Source: Treponema sp.
Lineage (GTDB): Bacteria > Spirochaetota > Spirochaetia > Treponematales > Breznakiellaceae
Direction: 5' to 3'
Assembly: GCA_009777995.1 (NCBI GenBank)
Contig: WRKT01000017.1
Coordinates: 1 to 50,257, forward strand
DNA length: 50,257 bases
The notes beneath the pieces are model-generated. The model worked only from the letters and a program-made list of their open reading frames with translations. It had not been told where the DNA came from and searched no databases. Position numbers and translations under genes: made by a program. This document shows positions 41,388 through 50,257 of the stretch, piece after piece. Every line of letters begins with the position of its first letter. Position 1 is the first letter of the stretch.

Positions 41388-43617
41388 TAAATCTAAGTAT
41401 ATCGGAAAGTTTGTTGATGAAGGCCTTGAAAATATCTCTACGGCAGAGACTCTTCTTTTTGAAATAAAAGCAGGGAGTTCCCTGCAAGATGATGTTGTTA
41501 CAATTATGAGAGCCCTTCATACCCTTAAAGGCTCTGCAAGGATGCTCGAGTTTAAAGAGATTGAGGCACTAACCCATGCTCTTGAAACCGCATTCACAGC
41601 CCTAAAAGAGGAAAGGATTTTCCTTAACGACAAAGCTCTGCATCTTCTTCTTTCAGCCCTTGATGAAGTTAAACTGGGGATAAATCAGGTTAAAAGTAAC
41701 GGGAAAGAAGAAATTAGAACTGCTATTTTCGAAAAAGAGCTGTCTGCCCTTTCTGCAAACGAAGAGTTTAATCTGCCCAAGGCAACGCTAAAGGAAACAC
41801 CTAAGTCAGTGCCGACTGAAACACCGAAAACCGGTCCCCGAGAGCCCCTCCCAATGCCCAAGGAAGAGCCTGCAACCGGCGCAAAACGTGAGAAACTTGA
41901 AGAAGCAAAGGCAGAGAGCATCAGAATTTCACTGGACAGGATCAATGGTATTATACATAGTATGGCATCTCTCCAATCACTTGAAATTACTGCAAGGAAT
42001 ATCGCCAGGGATACAGAAACAATCAATGAGGCTGCTCGCTTTTTTTCAAAAAATGTTAAAGATGTCCTTCCATGGACATCACCTTTATTACAAGACTTTC
42101 GTTCCATAGAATCAATGTTATTAAAACTCGGCTCCATCGTAAAGAACTATTCACTGGATGTAGGCAACCATATACGAAGCGCCTATGACAGTGTAATTTC
42201 CCTTCGAATGCTGCCCCTTTCAACAGCCCTTGATGCTTATCCCCGTTATGTTTTTAACATTGCTTCCGAGCTGGGCAAGCAGGTTCAGATTAAAATCGAG
42301 GGAGCTGAAAACGAAATAGATAAAAACCTGATTGAATCCCTTTCAGAAATGTTTCTTCATATGATAAGAAACTCAATTGACCACGGGATTGAAAGCCCGG
42401 AAGAACGCTTAGCAGCCGGGAAAAGTGAAACAGGTCTTTTGACAATTCGCTGTGTCAGGGAAAGCGGGAATATGAAGGTGACCATCAGCGATGACGGAAG
42501 GGGAATCAACACAGAGGGAATAAGAAGAAAAATTATTGAAACCGGTTTAGTGTCAAAAGAAGTTGCCGCAGGTCTTGGGGAAGAGGAACTCCTAAATTAT
42601 ATCTTTCAAAGCGGATTCTCCACTTCGGAAACTGTTTCCGATCTTTCAGGACGCGGAGTCGGCATGGATGCCGTAAGAAACAATATCGAACGAATGAAGG
42701 GCAGTATCGGAATACAGACCGATTCAGGAAAGGGAACAACGTTTACGATTTCTGTTCCACTGTCCATGGCCTCCCTTATGGGTTTCCCCATTTCCTGCGG
42801 GGGCATGAAGTTTATTATTCCTGCCAATTTTGTAGATACTGTATTACTTATTCATGTCAAAGATATTGTAACCGTAGTAGATCGTCCCGGAATAAAATAT
42901 GAAGGAAGGATCATAAAATTATTCTACCTTCACCATATATTGAAAATCGATGTAAGCGGGTCAAACGAAGAAAAAAGAGAAAGGGATTCTGTTTTCGTAG
43001 TTATCGTTCATGCCTACGAAGAAACCATAGCAATTGCTGTGGACGAGATTAACAGCATGCGGCAGGTTATCCTAAAAAACATGCCTTCTTTTATGGAGCA
43101 AATGGATGCATTCTCAGGGCTGGTGCTTAGCGAAGATTACGAAATGATACCTGCCCTTCATATCCCTACAATTGTCAGAATGGCAAAACGCACCAAGGCT
43201 ATCGACATGAAAAAGCGTCATATTGATTACGAGCGCCTGCGCAAATCAATCCTTGTTGTTGACGATTCAGGCCCGACAAGAGATATCTTAAAAGATGTCC
43301 TTGAAGCGGAAGGATATAAAGTAGATACTGCAAATGACGGATCTGAAGCCCTAAATGCAGCAAAGAATGTTCACTACGATTTAATCTGCACTGATCTTAT
43401 AATGCCAAATATGGACGGTTTTATGCTGACAGAAAATATTCGAAAAAATGAACAGCTTAAAAACATTCCCATAGTGGTTATTTCATCCAAGACCGATGAA
43501 GAGGACAAAGACAGGGCATCAGGTCTTGGAGTAAATCGTTATATCACAAAAAACACCTATAGCAATAGCAGTTTAACAGCAACAGTAAGAGAACTTATCG
43601 GAGATGCTCATGGATAA
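41377..43617 (+). CDS. cheA: hybrid histidine kinase CheA with C-terminal receiver
   Basis: 746 residues: HPt (phospho-His H48 in RALHTLKGSA), a Pro/Lys-rich linker with no obvious P2 domain (about 125-165), dimerisation helices, ATPase (HMIRNSIDHGIES, DDGRGIN, GRGVGMDAVRNNIE, GKGTTFTISVP), CheW-like P5 (about 465-610), and a receiver (about 625-745) with DD, TDLIMP and the Lys in YITKNTY. The CheA-REC layout is that of WspE and FrzE, not of flagellar CheA. Phosphate could go to the attached receiver, to CheB, or to the receiver of the next gene product. Overlaps the cyclase gene by 8 nt. Confidence 0.94.
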   Translation: MPIDKSKYIGKFVDEGLENISTAETLLFEIKAGSSLQDDVVTIMRALHTLKGSARMLEFKEIEALTHALETAFTALKEERIFLNDKALHLLLSALDEVKLGINQVKSNGKEEIRTAIFEKELSALSANEEFNLPKATLKETPKSVPTETPKTGPREPLPMPKEEPATGAKREKLEEAKAESIRISLDRINGIIHSMASLQSLEITARNIARDTETINEAARFFSKNVKDVLPWTSPLLQDFRSIESMLLKLGSIVKNYSLDVGNHIRSAYDSVISLRMLPLSTALDAYPRYVFNIASELGKQVQIKIEGAENEIDKNLIESLSEMFLHMIRNSIDHGIESPEERLAAGKSETGLLTIRCVRESGNMKVTISDDGRGINTEGIRRKIIETGLVSKEVAAGLGEEELLNYIFQSGFSTSETVSDLSGRGVGMDAVRNNIERMKGSIGIQTDSGKGTTFTISVPLSMASLMGFPISCGGMKFIIPANFVDTVLLIHVKDIVTVVDRPGIKYEGRIIKLFYLHHILKIDVSGSNEEKRERDSVFVVIVHAYEETIAIAVDEINSMRQVILKNMPSFMEQMDAFSGLVLSEDYEMIPALHIPTIVRMAKRTKAIDMKKRHIDYERLRKSILVVDDSGPTRDILKDVLEAEGYKVDTANDGSEALNAAKNVHYDLICTDLIMPNMDGFMLTENIRKNEQLKNIPIVVISSKTDEEDKDRASGLGVNRYITKNTYSNSSLTATVRELIGDAHG

Positions 43618-45496
43618 AAAAACCGAGAATAAACGGGTATTAATTTTTGAAGATTCAGAAATCTTCGCAGATATGCTCCTTGAGTTCCTTCACGGTGAAG
43701 GTTATGTAACAGAGCGCGCTGAAAATGGTCTTGAAGGGATAAAAAAAGTCTATACATTCTTACCTGAGTTAATTATTTCTGATGTAGAAATGCCTCTTTT
43801 TAAAGGTTATCAGTCAACAAGGTTATTAAAATCCCGTCCTTCCACCCGCAATATTCCGGTAATAATGTTTACATCCCTTGGAGAAACAAAGGACAAGTTT
43901 TGGGGGGAGCAGGCAGGGGCTGATTATTATATCGAGAAATCTCCTGAAAACTTCTCTGAACTTTCAACACAGATCCGCCGCCTCCTCGATGAAAGCCCTG
44001 AAATTGACTACGAGCCAATAAAGCGTGAAGGAAAAAGAATCAACGATAATTCTCTAATCGAGATGGTAAATAATCTATTGGATAATAAACTGTTCCAGAC
44101 CACCCTGATAGGTCTTCTTACAGATTTATCGGGAAAGGTAAGTTCTCTTGAGGATACCGTAAAGGGAGTTTTCGAGCTTTTAAACAATGTCTGTCAGGCA
44201 GAAATTTGCTCGATAATGATAAAAAACGATGATAATGGCCTTTTAATTTATAACGCAAATAACTCAGAATATACTCAAGAAATTGCAGATGATTTTAAAG
44301 CTATCACCATAGCAGATTTTAATACCCGTTTTTCAGATTATAAGGTTCTCTCAAAAGATGAAAGTGATTTTTTCCCTGCAGGAGAAAAATCCAAACGAAT
44401 AGAATCATATATCATGATTCCCCTTAAAAGCTCAGGTGAAGAATACGCTACTATCAATATTGGAACTTCTATAAAAGAATACTTTTCTCCGCTTATACTT
44501 GAGAACTTAAATATTTTTCTGTCTTCTGCTGCTCCAATTATCGCAAACGCCCTGCGTCTAAGGCAAATGGAAATCTTACAGAAAAAAACAAGGATTGCTT
44601 TTGCCCGTTATGTGCCAATAGATGTAATGGACGAGATAATAAAAAAGTCTCAGACCCAATCAACCCAAAGCGAAACGAGGGTTGTTGCCATTCTTTTTTC
44701 TGATATCAGGGGTTTTACAAAAATCTCGGAAAATACAACTGCCCAAGAGCTTGTAAACTTCCTTAATCGATACTTCTCGGATATGGGAAATGAAATTATC
44801 GCCGAAGGGGGTAATATCGATAAGTTCATAGGAGATGCGATAATGGCGATCTTCGGCGCTCCAAAAAGCCTTGAAAACTCTTCGGTAAGTGCGATCAAAG
44901 CTGCAATACGGATGGTTAAGGCCCTTTCAAAACTTGATACTTCCGGTATTACCCTGCCTGAGGCAGGGTTCGGCACGGGGATTGGACTAAATTGCGGTGA
45001 ATGTATTGTCGGAAACATCGGCTTTCAGGACAAGCTTGATTATACCGTGATTGGAGATACTGTAAACTTAGCTTCAAGAGTAGAAGGTGTTACCAAGTAT
45101 TATAAGCAGTCAATTATAGTATCAGAAAATATTTACAATGCAGCAAAGGACTCCTTTATCTTCCGTAAGGCCGACAGTGTGCGTGTAGTCGGAAAGGAGC
45201 AGCCGGTCGGTCTTTATACGGTCTATGAGGCATGGCAGGGAGAAGCAGACCCTGAAACACCCGAATCCCTTGTCATTAACAGGGAAGCTCTTGACCAATA
45301 TAATAAGGGGCTTCAACTCTATTATATCCGCGAATGGGAAAGTGCAAAACAATATTTTGAAAAAGCCCTTGCCATTGCAGAAAAAGCCGGAAAGTCAGAC
45401 TATCTCCCTGCACTTTACCTAAATCGAATTGATGAATTTAAGCTTAACCCCCCGCCCCCTGATTGGGACGCAACAATAAACATGACGGATAAGTAA
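43610..45496 (+). CDS. receiver-GAF-class III nucleotide cyclase (probable adenylate cyclase)
   Basis: 628 residues: receiver (about 8-125; phospho-Asp in IISDVEMP, conserved Lys in YIEKSPENF), a GAF-like domain (about 175-330), a class III cyclase domain (about 355-535) and one TPR-like unit near the C-terminus (YNKGLQLYYIREWESAKQYF). Metal-binding Asp residues are in FSDIRGF and FIGDAIMAIFG; the Lys in NIDKFIGD and the DYTVIGDTVNLASRVE stretch fit adenine specificity and transition-state residues. It should make cAMP when its receiver is phosphorylated by the CheA hybrid encoded upstream. ATG 43610 has GGAG 6 nt upstream; ATG 43604 has none. Confidence 0.92.
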   Translation: MDKKTENKRVLIFEDSEIFADMLLEFLHGEGYVTERAENGLEGIKKVYTFLPELIISDVEMPLFKGYQSTRLLKSRPSTRNIPVIMFTSLGETKDKFWGEQAGADYYIEKSPENFSELSTQIRRLLDESPEIDYEPIKREGKRINDNSLIEMVNNLLDNKLFQTTLIGLLTDLSGKVSSLEDTVKGVFELLNNVCQAEICSIMIKNDDNGLLIYNANNSEYTQEIADDFKAITIADFNTRFSDYKVLSKDESDFFPAGEKSKRIESYIMIPLKSSGEEYATINIGTSIKEYFSPLILENLNIFLSSAAPIIANALRLRQMEILQKKTRIAFARYVPIDVMDEIIKKSQTQSTQSETRVVAILFSDIRGFTKISENTTAQELVNFLNRYFSDMGNEIIAEGGNIDKFIGDAIMAIFGAPKSLENSSVSAIKAAIRMVKALSKLDTSGITLPEAGFGTGIGLNCGECIVGNIGFQDKLDYTVIGDTVNLASRVEGVTKYYKQSIIVSENIYNAAKDSFIFRKADSVRVVGKEQPVGLYTVYEAWQGEADPETPESLVINREALDQYNKGLQLYYIREWESAKQYFEKALAIAEKAGKSDYLPALYLNRIDEFKLNPPPPDWDATINMTDK

Positions 45497-45498
45497 GC

Positions 45499-46449
45499 AT
45501 GAAGATTCTCGTTACACCAACTTCACTAAAACCCGACTCCGAGAGCCCCGCAATGAAGAGGCTCCAATCTTTTGCGAAAACTATGCTTTTTAACCCACTT
45601 GGGAAGCCCCTTTCAGAGGATGAACTCATTCCCCTGCTGCAGGACTGCGACGGCAGTTTGGCAGGCCTCGATCATTTTACTGCAAGAGTAATCGAGAGTG
45701 CACCAAGTTTAAAGGTAATTTCCCGTTACGGTATTGGGGTGGATAATGTAGACCTCGCAGCAGCAAAAGCAAAAGGCATAAAAGTCTGCAATACTCCCGG
45801 GGCGAATGCTCAGGCAGTTGCCGACCTTGTCTTCGCCCTGCTTCTTTCGATTGCAAGAAGAGTGCCGGTTCTGGACAGGAAGACTAGAGAAGGCATGTGG
45901 CCTCGCTCAATTGGAGTTGAGCTTTATGGGAAAACCCTTGGCATCTTGGGTCTTGGTGCTGTGGGAAAGGCTGTGGCAGAGCGAGCGAAGGGCTTTTCCA
46001 TGAAAATCATGGCCTACGATCCCTATATTAATGCAGAATATGCCCGCTCACATGGCATTTCCTCTGCCGGCTTTGACTCTGTAATCCGAGAATCGGATTT
46101 TATCAGCCTGAACCTTCCTCTAACTAAGGAAACACAGAATATAATTTCAAAGGAAGTGATGAAATCAATGAAGAAGGGAGCTATCATCATAAATACAGCA
46201 AGAGGAGGACTAATTGATGAGGCAGCAGCTTATGACTCTCTTGTATCAGGGCATCTCGGAGGTCTTGGACTTGATACTTTTGAGGAAGAGCCGCCAAAAA
46301 AATCCCCTCTTTTTGAACTTGATAATGTTGTCCTAACTCCCCATACTGCGGCTCATACAGTCGAGGCAATAAGCAATATGGCAGAAATGTCTGTCATGAA
46401 TCTTATCGATGTTCTTTCAGGCAGGGATTGCCCTTTTATAGTTAATTAA
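45499..46449 (+). CDS. D-2-hydroxyacid dehydrogenase (SerA-like)
   Basis: 316 residues of the D-isomer 2-hydroxyacid dehydrogenase family: SRYGIGVDNVDLAAA, NAD-binding GILGLGAVGKAVAER, and the catalytic triad R (NTARGGLIDE), E (DTFEEEPP) and H (LTPHTAAHT). Length is that of catalytic-core enzymes without the ACT regulatory domain of SerA. Candidates are phosphoglycerate dehydrogenase or another 2-hydroxyacid dehydrogenase. The ATG lies 2 nt after the cyclase stop, so it is in the chemosensory transcript, for no obvious biochemical reason. Confidence 0.87.
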   Translation: MKILVTPTSLKPDSESPAMKRLQSFAKTMLFNPLGKPLSEDELIPLLQDCDGSLAGLDHFTARVIESAPSLKVISRYGIGVDNVDLAAAKAKGIKVCNTPGANAQAVADLVFALLLSIARRVPVLDRKTREGMWPRSIGVELYGKTLGILGLGAVGKAVAERAKGFSMKIMAYDPYINAEYARSHGISSAGFDSVIRESDFISLNLPLTKETQNIISKEVMKSMKKGAIIINTARGGLIDEAAAYDSLVSGHLGGLGLDTFEEEPPKKSPLFELDNVVLTPHTAAHTVEAISNMAEMSVMNLIDVLSGRDCPFIVN

Positions 46450-46485
46450 TGATATAATTATTTAATATTTTTTTAGGAGTACCAA

Positions 46486-47004
46486 ATGATTAGCGAAAAA
46501 TTGACAAAGGCTTTAAACGACCAGATAAACGCCGAGTATTATTCAGCGTATATGTATCTATCCATGTCGGCTTATGCCGAGGGTGCTGCTTTAAAGGGCA
46601 GTGCAAATTGGCTCTATGTTCAAGCTCAGGAGGAAATGACTCACGGGCTCCACATGTATCAGTATCTTATGGATCGCGGCGGCCGGCCAACATTTGCTCC
46701 GATTACTCAACCGCCCCATTCCTTTACAAGCATAGACGATGTTTTCAATCAGGTTCTTGCCCACGAGCAGAAGGTGACAGGCGGAATAAATGCCATTGCC
46801 ACCCTTGCCATGCAGGAAAATGACCATGCCGCCTATCAATTTATTATGTGGTATGTGAATGAGCAAGTTGAAGAAGAGGCCAATGCAACTGATATTATAG
46901 GCAAGTTAAACATGATAAATGGTGATAAGAGAGCGCTTTTGGCCCTTGATAACGAACTTGCCACAAGGGTCTTTGTTAACCCCTTTCCTGCGAATGCTCC
47001 CTAG
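46486..47004 (+). CDS. ftnA: non-haem ferritin (FtnA-like)
   Basis: 172 residues of the ferritin family. All iron ligands match the E. coli FtnA numbering: E17, E50, H53, E94, Q127 and E130. It stores iron as ferric mineral in a 24-subunit shell in the cytoplasm. TAGGAG precedes ATG 46486, and TATAAT at 46453-46458 may be its own -10 element. The next gene begins 17 nt after the stop. Confidence 0.93.
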   Translation: MISEKLTKALNDQINAEYYSAYMYLSMSAYAEGAALKGSANWLYVQAQEEMTHGLHMYQYLMDRGGRPTFAPITQPPHSFTSIDDVFNQVLAHEQKVTGGINAIATLAMQENDHAAYQFIMWYVNEQVEEEANATDIIGKLNMINGDKRALLALDNELATRVFVNPFPANAP

Positions 47005-47021
47005 CAGATAGTAGCTTTCTA

Positions 47022-48500
47022 GTGAAAACCGTATGCGGAATTGACTTAGGAACCCAGAGCTGTAAGATAGTCTTATACGATTACATTAAGAAAAAAATTG
47101 TCGAAACATCCCAAGAACCCCTTGATTTAATTTCCGGCAACGATGGAAGCAGAGAACAAAAGACCGAATGGTATGCAAATGCATTAAAGGCATCCTTTGC
47201 AAAATTAAGCAAAACGGGAAGGAAGTCAATTATTGCCATTGGCGTTTCAGGGCAGCAGCACGGCTTTGTTCCGCTTGACCGCACAGGCAAGGCCCTTTAC
47301 AACATAAAACTCTGGTGCGATACAAGCACTCAAGAAGAGTGCGAAGAACTTACAAAAGCCGCAGGGGGTGAAGAGGAGCTAATTAAAACCGTAGGCTTCC
47401 CTATGCGAGTCGGTTATACAGCCCCCAAGATTCTCCGGCTAAAAAAACACAAACCTAAGGCCTTTGCAAAACTCGCTCACATACTACTTCCCCATGACTA
47501 TATAAACTTCCTTCTTACAGGAAACTATACTGCCGAATACGGAGATGCTTCCGGTACTGTCCTCTTCGATGTAAAAGAACGCCTCTGGTCAAAAAAAGTC
47601 TGCGACCTGATAGACCCGCTTGTATACAAGTGCCTGCCGCCCCTAATCCCGCCGGGAAAGCCTGCAGGCACTGTCTCCGGCTCTGCAGCCGCAGAATACG
47701 GCATCCCCGAGGGAGCATTGGTTGCCCCGGGCGGTGGGGATAATATGATGGCAGCAATTGGAACGGGAACCGTTAAGGATGGCTTCCTTGCAATGAGCCT
47801 TGGGACTTCCGGGACTCTCTTCGGATTTTCAAAAACACCTGTAATAGATCCCAAGGGTGACTTAGGAGCTTTCTGCTCTTCCACAGGCGGCTGGCTGCCC
47901 CTGCTTTGCACTATGAACTGTACTGTTGCAACTGAAGAAATTCGCCGTATTTTCAACCTTGACTTGAAAAGTTTTAATGCTCTTGCTGAAAAAGCGACAA
48001 TCGGAGCCGAGGGCATTTCCATTTTACCCTTCTTTAACGGCGAACGCACTCCAAATCTTCCGAACGGCAGGGCAAGTATTAATGGGATTACATCAGTTAA
48101 TTTCAGTAAGCAAAACCTTGCAAGGGCCGCACTTGAGTCAGCCATTTTTGGTATGAAGATGGGCTTAAAGGCATTCAATGATCTTGGGTTTAAGGCAAAG
48201 GAAATTCGCCTAACAGGAGGCGGTTCAAAAAGCCGTCTCTGGCAGAGTATTGCTTCCAATGTTATGAACTTACCTGTACGTGTCCCGCAGACAAGTGAGG
48301 CTGCTGCTTTAGGAAGTGCCATTCAGGCATTATGGGTTCTGGAAGGCGGGGAAAAGCCGATTGAAGAGTATACAGACAAACATATTTCTCTTGAAGGCGG
48401 GGATATTATTAAACCTGATCCAAAAACTGTTAAAGAATATGATAAAGCATACCTCGAATACTCAAGGTACTTAAATGCCCTTGAGACACTTTATAAATAG
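47022..48500 (+). CDS. xylB: xylulokinase
   Basis: 492 residues of the FGGY carbohydrate kinase family: GIDLGTQSCKIVLYD near the N-terminus, GVSGQQHGFVPLD (xylulokinase-type), the ATP-site GGGDNMMAAIGTGT with catalytic Asp, and LTGGGSKSRLWQSIASNV near the C-terminus. It phosphorylates D-xylulose to xylulose 5-phosphate. Start GTG 47022 gives MKTVCGIDLG; no strong ribosome site is seen. It is 9 nt from the xylose isomerase gene, whose product supplies its substrate. Confidence 0.93.
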   Translation: MKTVCGIDLGTQSCKIVLYDYIKKKIVETSQEPLDLISGNDGSREQKTEWYANALKASFAKLSKTGRKSIIAIGVSGQQHGFVPLDRTGKALYNIKLWCDTSTQEECEELTKAAGGEEELIKTVGFPMRVGYTAPKILRLKKHKPKAFAKLAHILLPHDYINFLLTGNYTAEYGDASGTVLFDVKERLWSKKVCDLIDPLVYKCLPPLIPPGKPAGTVSGSAAAEYGIPEGALVAPGGGDNMMAAIGTGTVKDGFLAMSLGTSGTLFGFSKTPVIDPKGDLGAFCSSTGGWLPLLCTMNCTVATEEIRRIFNLDLKSFNALAEKATIGAEGISILPFFNGERTPNLPNGRASINGITSVNFSKQNLARAALESAIFGMKMGLKAFNDLGFKAKEIRLTGGGSKSRLWQSIASNVMNLPVRVPQTSEAAALGSAIQALWVLEGGEKPIEEYTDKHISLEGGDIIKPDPKTVKEYDKAYLEYSRYLNALETLYK

Positions 48501-48509
48501 GAGAAAACC

Positions 48510-49859
48510 GTGGGAGAGTTTTATACCGGAAACAAAGAATATTTTAAAGGCATAGGAAAGATTAAATACGAGGGGCCAAAAAGCAAGAATCCCTTGGCTT
48601 TTAAGTATTATGACAGTAAAAAAACAATCGGTAAGAAAACAATGAAGGATCACTTGCGGTTTGCCGTTGCATACTGGCATAGCTTTTGTGCTGACGGAAC
48701 AGATCCCTTCGGAGCTGCAACAATACACCATCCCTGGAGCATGAATGCCAATAACCCCATGGAAGCTGCAATTAATAAAATGGATGCCGCATTTGAGTTT
48801 TTTTCAAAGCTTGGTGTCGAGTATTACTGCTTCCACGACAGAGACATGGCTCCTGAAGGTGTATCTCCAACTGAAAGTGAGAAGAACCTTCGCATCTTAG
48901 TTTCCAAGGCAAAGGATTTACAAAAAGAAACGGGAGTAAAGCTTCTTTGGGGTACTGCTAACGTTTTTTCAAATCCAAGGTTTATGAACGGTGCAGCCAC
49001 AAACCCCGAGTTCGGTGTAGTTGCCCTTGCAGCAACTCAAGTAAAGGCAGCAATTGATGCCACTATAGAACTCGATGGTGAAGGTTATACCTTCTGGGGA
49101 GGCCGCGAAGGTTATATGAGCCTACTCAATACCGATCTAAAACGAGAGAAAGATAATCTTGCCCGCTTCCTAACGATGGCAAGGGACTACGGGCGCAAGC
49201 AGGGTTTTAAGGGGCCGTTTTACATCGAACCCAAACCAATGGAGCCGAGTAAGCACCAATACGATTTTGACACAGAAACCGTCATAGGCTTCCTTCGTCA
49301 CTATGGCCTGGATAAAGACTTTAAACTAAACATCGAGGCGAACCATGCAGAACTTGCAAACCATGACTTTGTCCACGAGCTTGAAACAGCAGCAGTAGAG
49401 GGCATGTTCGGCTCTGTTGATGCTAACCGCGGAGATCCAAGAAATGGCTGGGATACCGATCAGTTCCCTATTTCATACTACGAAACAGCAATGGCAATGT
49501 ATGTCATCTTAAAGATGGGAGGCTTTACTTCAGGGGGTCTTAACTTCGATTCAAAAATTCGCCGCAATTCAATTGAACCTGCCGATCTCTTCATTGCCCA
49601 TATCGGCGGAATGGACACTTTTGCAGTTGGCCTTGAAGTAGCTCAGAGAATAATCGAAGATGCAATTATTCCAAACTTTATAGAGAATCGTTATGCCTCA
49701 TTTAAAACAGGTGATGGCGCAAGGTTTGCAAAAGGTGACCTAACCCTCGAAGAACTTAGTAAAATCGGCATGAACTCAGGTTACGGTAATATTGGCTTAA
49801 CAAGCGGTAAACAGGAGTATCTTGAAAATATTTTTAATCAGTATCTATTGGGAATATAA
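48510..49859 (+). CDS. xylA: xylose isomerase
   Basis: 449 residues of class II (long N-terminus) xylose isomerase: [26 protein letters not shown] (catalytic His/Asp), [72 protein letters not shown] (metal ligands). It interconverts D-xylose and D-xylulose with Mg2+/Mn2+/Co2+. GTG 48510 follows TAGGAGAAAACC. With xylB it covers xylose entry into the pentose phosphate pathway; no transporter or XylR is in the window. Its last 15 nt overlap the opposing helicase gene. Confidence 0.95.
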   Translation: MGEFYTGNKEYFKGIGKIKYEGPKSKNPLAFKYYDSKKTIGKKTMKDHLRFAVAYWHSFCADGTDPFGAATIHHPWSMNANNPMEAAINKMDAAFEFFSKLGVEYYCFHDRDMAPEGVSPTESEKNLRILVSKAKDLQKETGVKLLWGTANVFSNPRFMNGAATNPEFGVVALAATQVKAAIDATIELDGEGYTFWGGREGYMSLLNTDLKREKDNLARFLTMARDYGRKQGFKGPFYIEPKPMEPSKHQYDFDTETVIGFLRHYGLDKDFKLNIEANHAELANHDFVHELETAAVEGMFGSVDANRGDPRNGWDTDQFPISYYETAMAMYVILKMGGFTSGGLNFDSKIRRNSIEPADLFIAHIGGMDTFAVGLEVAQRIIEDAIIPNFIENRYASFKTGDGARFAKGDLTLEELSKIGMNSGYGNIGLTSGKQEYLENIFNQYLLGI

Positions 49860-50257
49860 AAAATCCTCCAGGGCCCTTAGCACACTATCCATCTCACCAA
49901 AGCAGGTCCTTGTCTCAGGGAGAGACCTGAGAAAAATTTTACCGTAGTTTTTTCGTAAAAGCCTCCCGTCAAGCACCACAACTGAACCGTAATCACTTGA
50001 GCGCCTCATAAGCCGCCCGAAACCCTGCTTGAACTTCATAACCGCTTCAGGCAGGGAAAGGTCAGCAAAGGAGTTCCCTCCGCCGTCTTCAAGAGCCCTG
50101 CAACGAGCTTCAAAGACGGGGTCATTTGGGCTTCTAAAGGGCAAGCGGCAGAGAATTACAAGGCGCAGGGTATCGCCCGGGGCATCAACACCTTCCCAGA
50201 AGGAATCTGTTGCAAAAAGGACAGAGTGCTTATCAGAAAAGAAACTTTCAAGCAGAC
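49845..50257 (-). CDS. DinG-family helicase, C-terminal part (cut by window end)
   Basis: Only about 136 C-terminal residues are in the window; the frame remains open at the right edge. Visible superfamily 2 (Rad3/DinG) motifs are [18 protein letters not shown] (motif V region), [14 protein letters not shown] and the motif [24 protein letters not shown]. DinG-like helicases unwind DNA or RNA:DNA structures, usually with a [4Fe-4S] cluster that would lie outside the window. The stop lies inside the 3' end of xylA (convergent, 15-nt overlap). Confidence 0.85.
   Translation of the reverse strand, partial: LLESFFSDKHSVLFATDSFWEGVDAPGDTLRLVILCRLPFRSPNDPVFEARCRALEDGGGNSFADLSLPEAVMKFKQGFGRLMRRSSDYGSVVVLDGRLLRKNYGKIFLRSLPETRTCFGEMDSVLRALEDFLYSQ

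Noticed and set aside
47525-48322. 265-residue open frame antisense to xylB
   Set aside because: It has the composition of a shadow frame, no ribosome site and no family resemblance, while xylB on the plus strand is unmistakable.
1-50257. Mobile elements, prophage or transposase genes
   Set aside because: No transposase, integrase, terminal inverted repeats or target duplications were recognised; the tRNA-Lys repeats alone do not prove an integrated element.

Overview
The window reads as chromosomal DNA of a spirochaete, most like Treponema or a close relative. Two adjacent FlaB-type flagellins are followed by FlaG, FliD, a PilZ protein, TsaE, TsaB and an HD-GYP protein, and a divergent block encodes FlgN-FlgK-FlgL-FliW-CsrA. 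Outer-membrane barrels, large lipoproteins and frequent GTG/TTG starts fit the same picture. There are no insertion sequences, prophage genes or CRISPR arrays. Gene packing is tight, with many 1-14 nt overlaps, and no stretch over 300 bases lacks a gene.

Layout. 1-3.1 kb: end of a D-ornithine 4,5-aminomutase gene (oraE), a GlmL-like ATPase and ornithine racemase (orr), i.e. B12-dependent ornithine fermentation. 3.1-8.2 kb: a heterodimeric ABC exporter and an M42 peptidase. 8.2-9.1 kb (minus): tRNA-Thr, tRNA-Tyr and a HAD phosphatase. 9.1-15.7 kb: envelope proteins, a RarA ATPase with an extra C-terminal domain, and two-subunit class I fumarase. 15.7-24.6 kb (plus): flagellar filament genes, c-di-GMP proteins and tRNA-t6A modification proteins. 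24.6-29 kb (minus): csrA, fliW, flgL, flgK, flgN behind a sigma-28-type promoter. 29-34.7 kb: tRNA-His, -Arg, -Lys and -Gly interleaved with a DSD1-family PLP enzyme, a HAD hydrolase, a 790-residue lipoprotein, a secreted nuclease and a MATE exporter. 36.1-46.4 kb: one operon for a chemosensory system. 46.5-49.9 kb: ferritin, xylulokinase and xylose isomerase. 49.8 kb to the end (minus): the C-terminus of a DinG-family helicase.

Three parts deserve most attention. First, the chemosensory operon has two CheW-type proteins, CheB, CheR, an MCP, a 170-residue sensorless MCP fragment, a CheA-receiver hybrid, and a receiver-GAF-class III nucleotide cyclase. The parts list parallels the Wsp pathway, with a cyclase where Wsp has a diguanylate cyclase, so the output is probably cAMP. 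Second, flaB, flaB and flaG each carry a leader hairpin with AAGGAT in its loop, 24-30 nt upstream of an AAGGAGG ribosome-binding site. This is the expected form of a two-site CsrA target, and csrA and fliW lie in the same window. Third, two protein genes begin 1-2 nt after the mature 3' end of a tRNA, so tRNA 3' processing would release nearly leaderless mRNAs. The tRNA-Lys gene is followed by 60-bp tandem repeats carrying its own 3' end.
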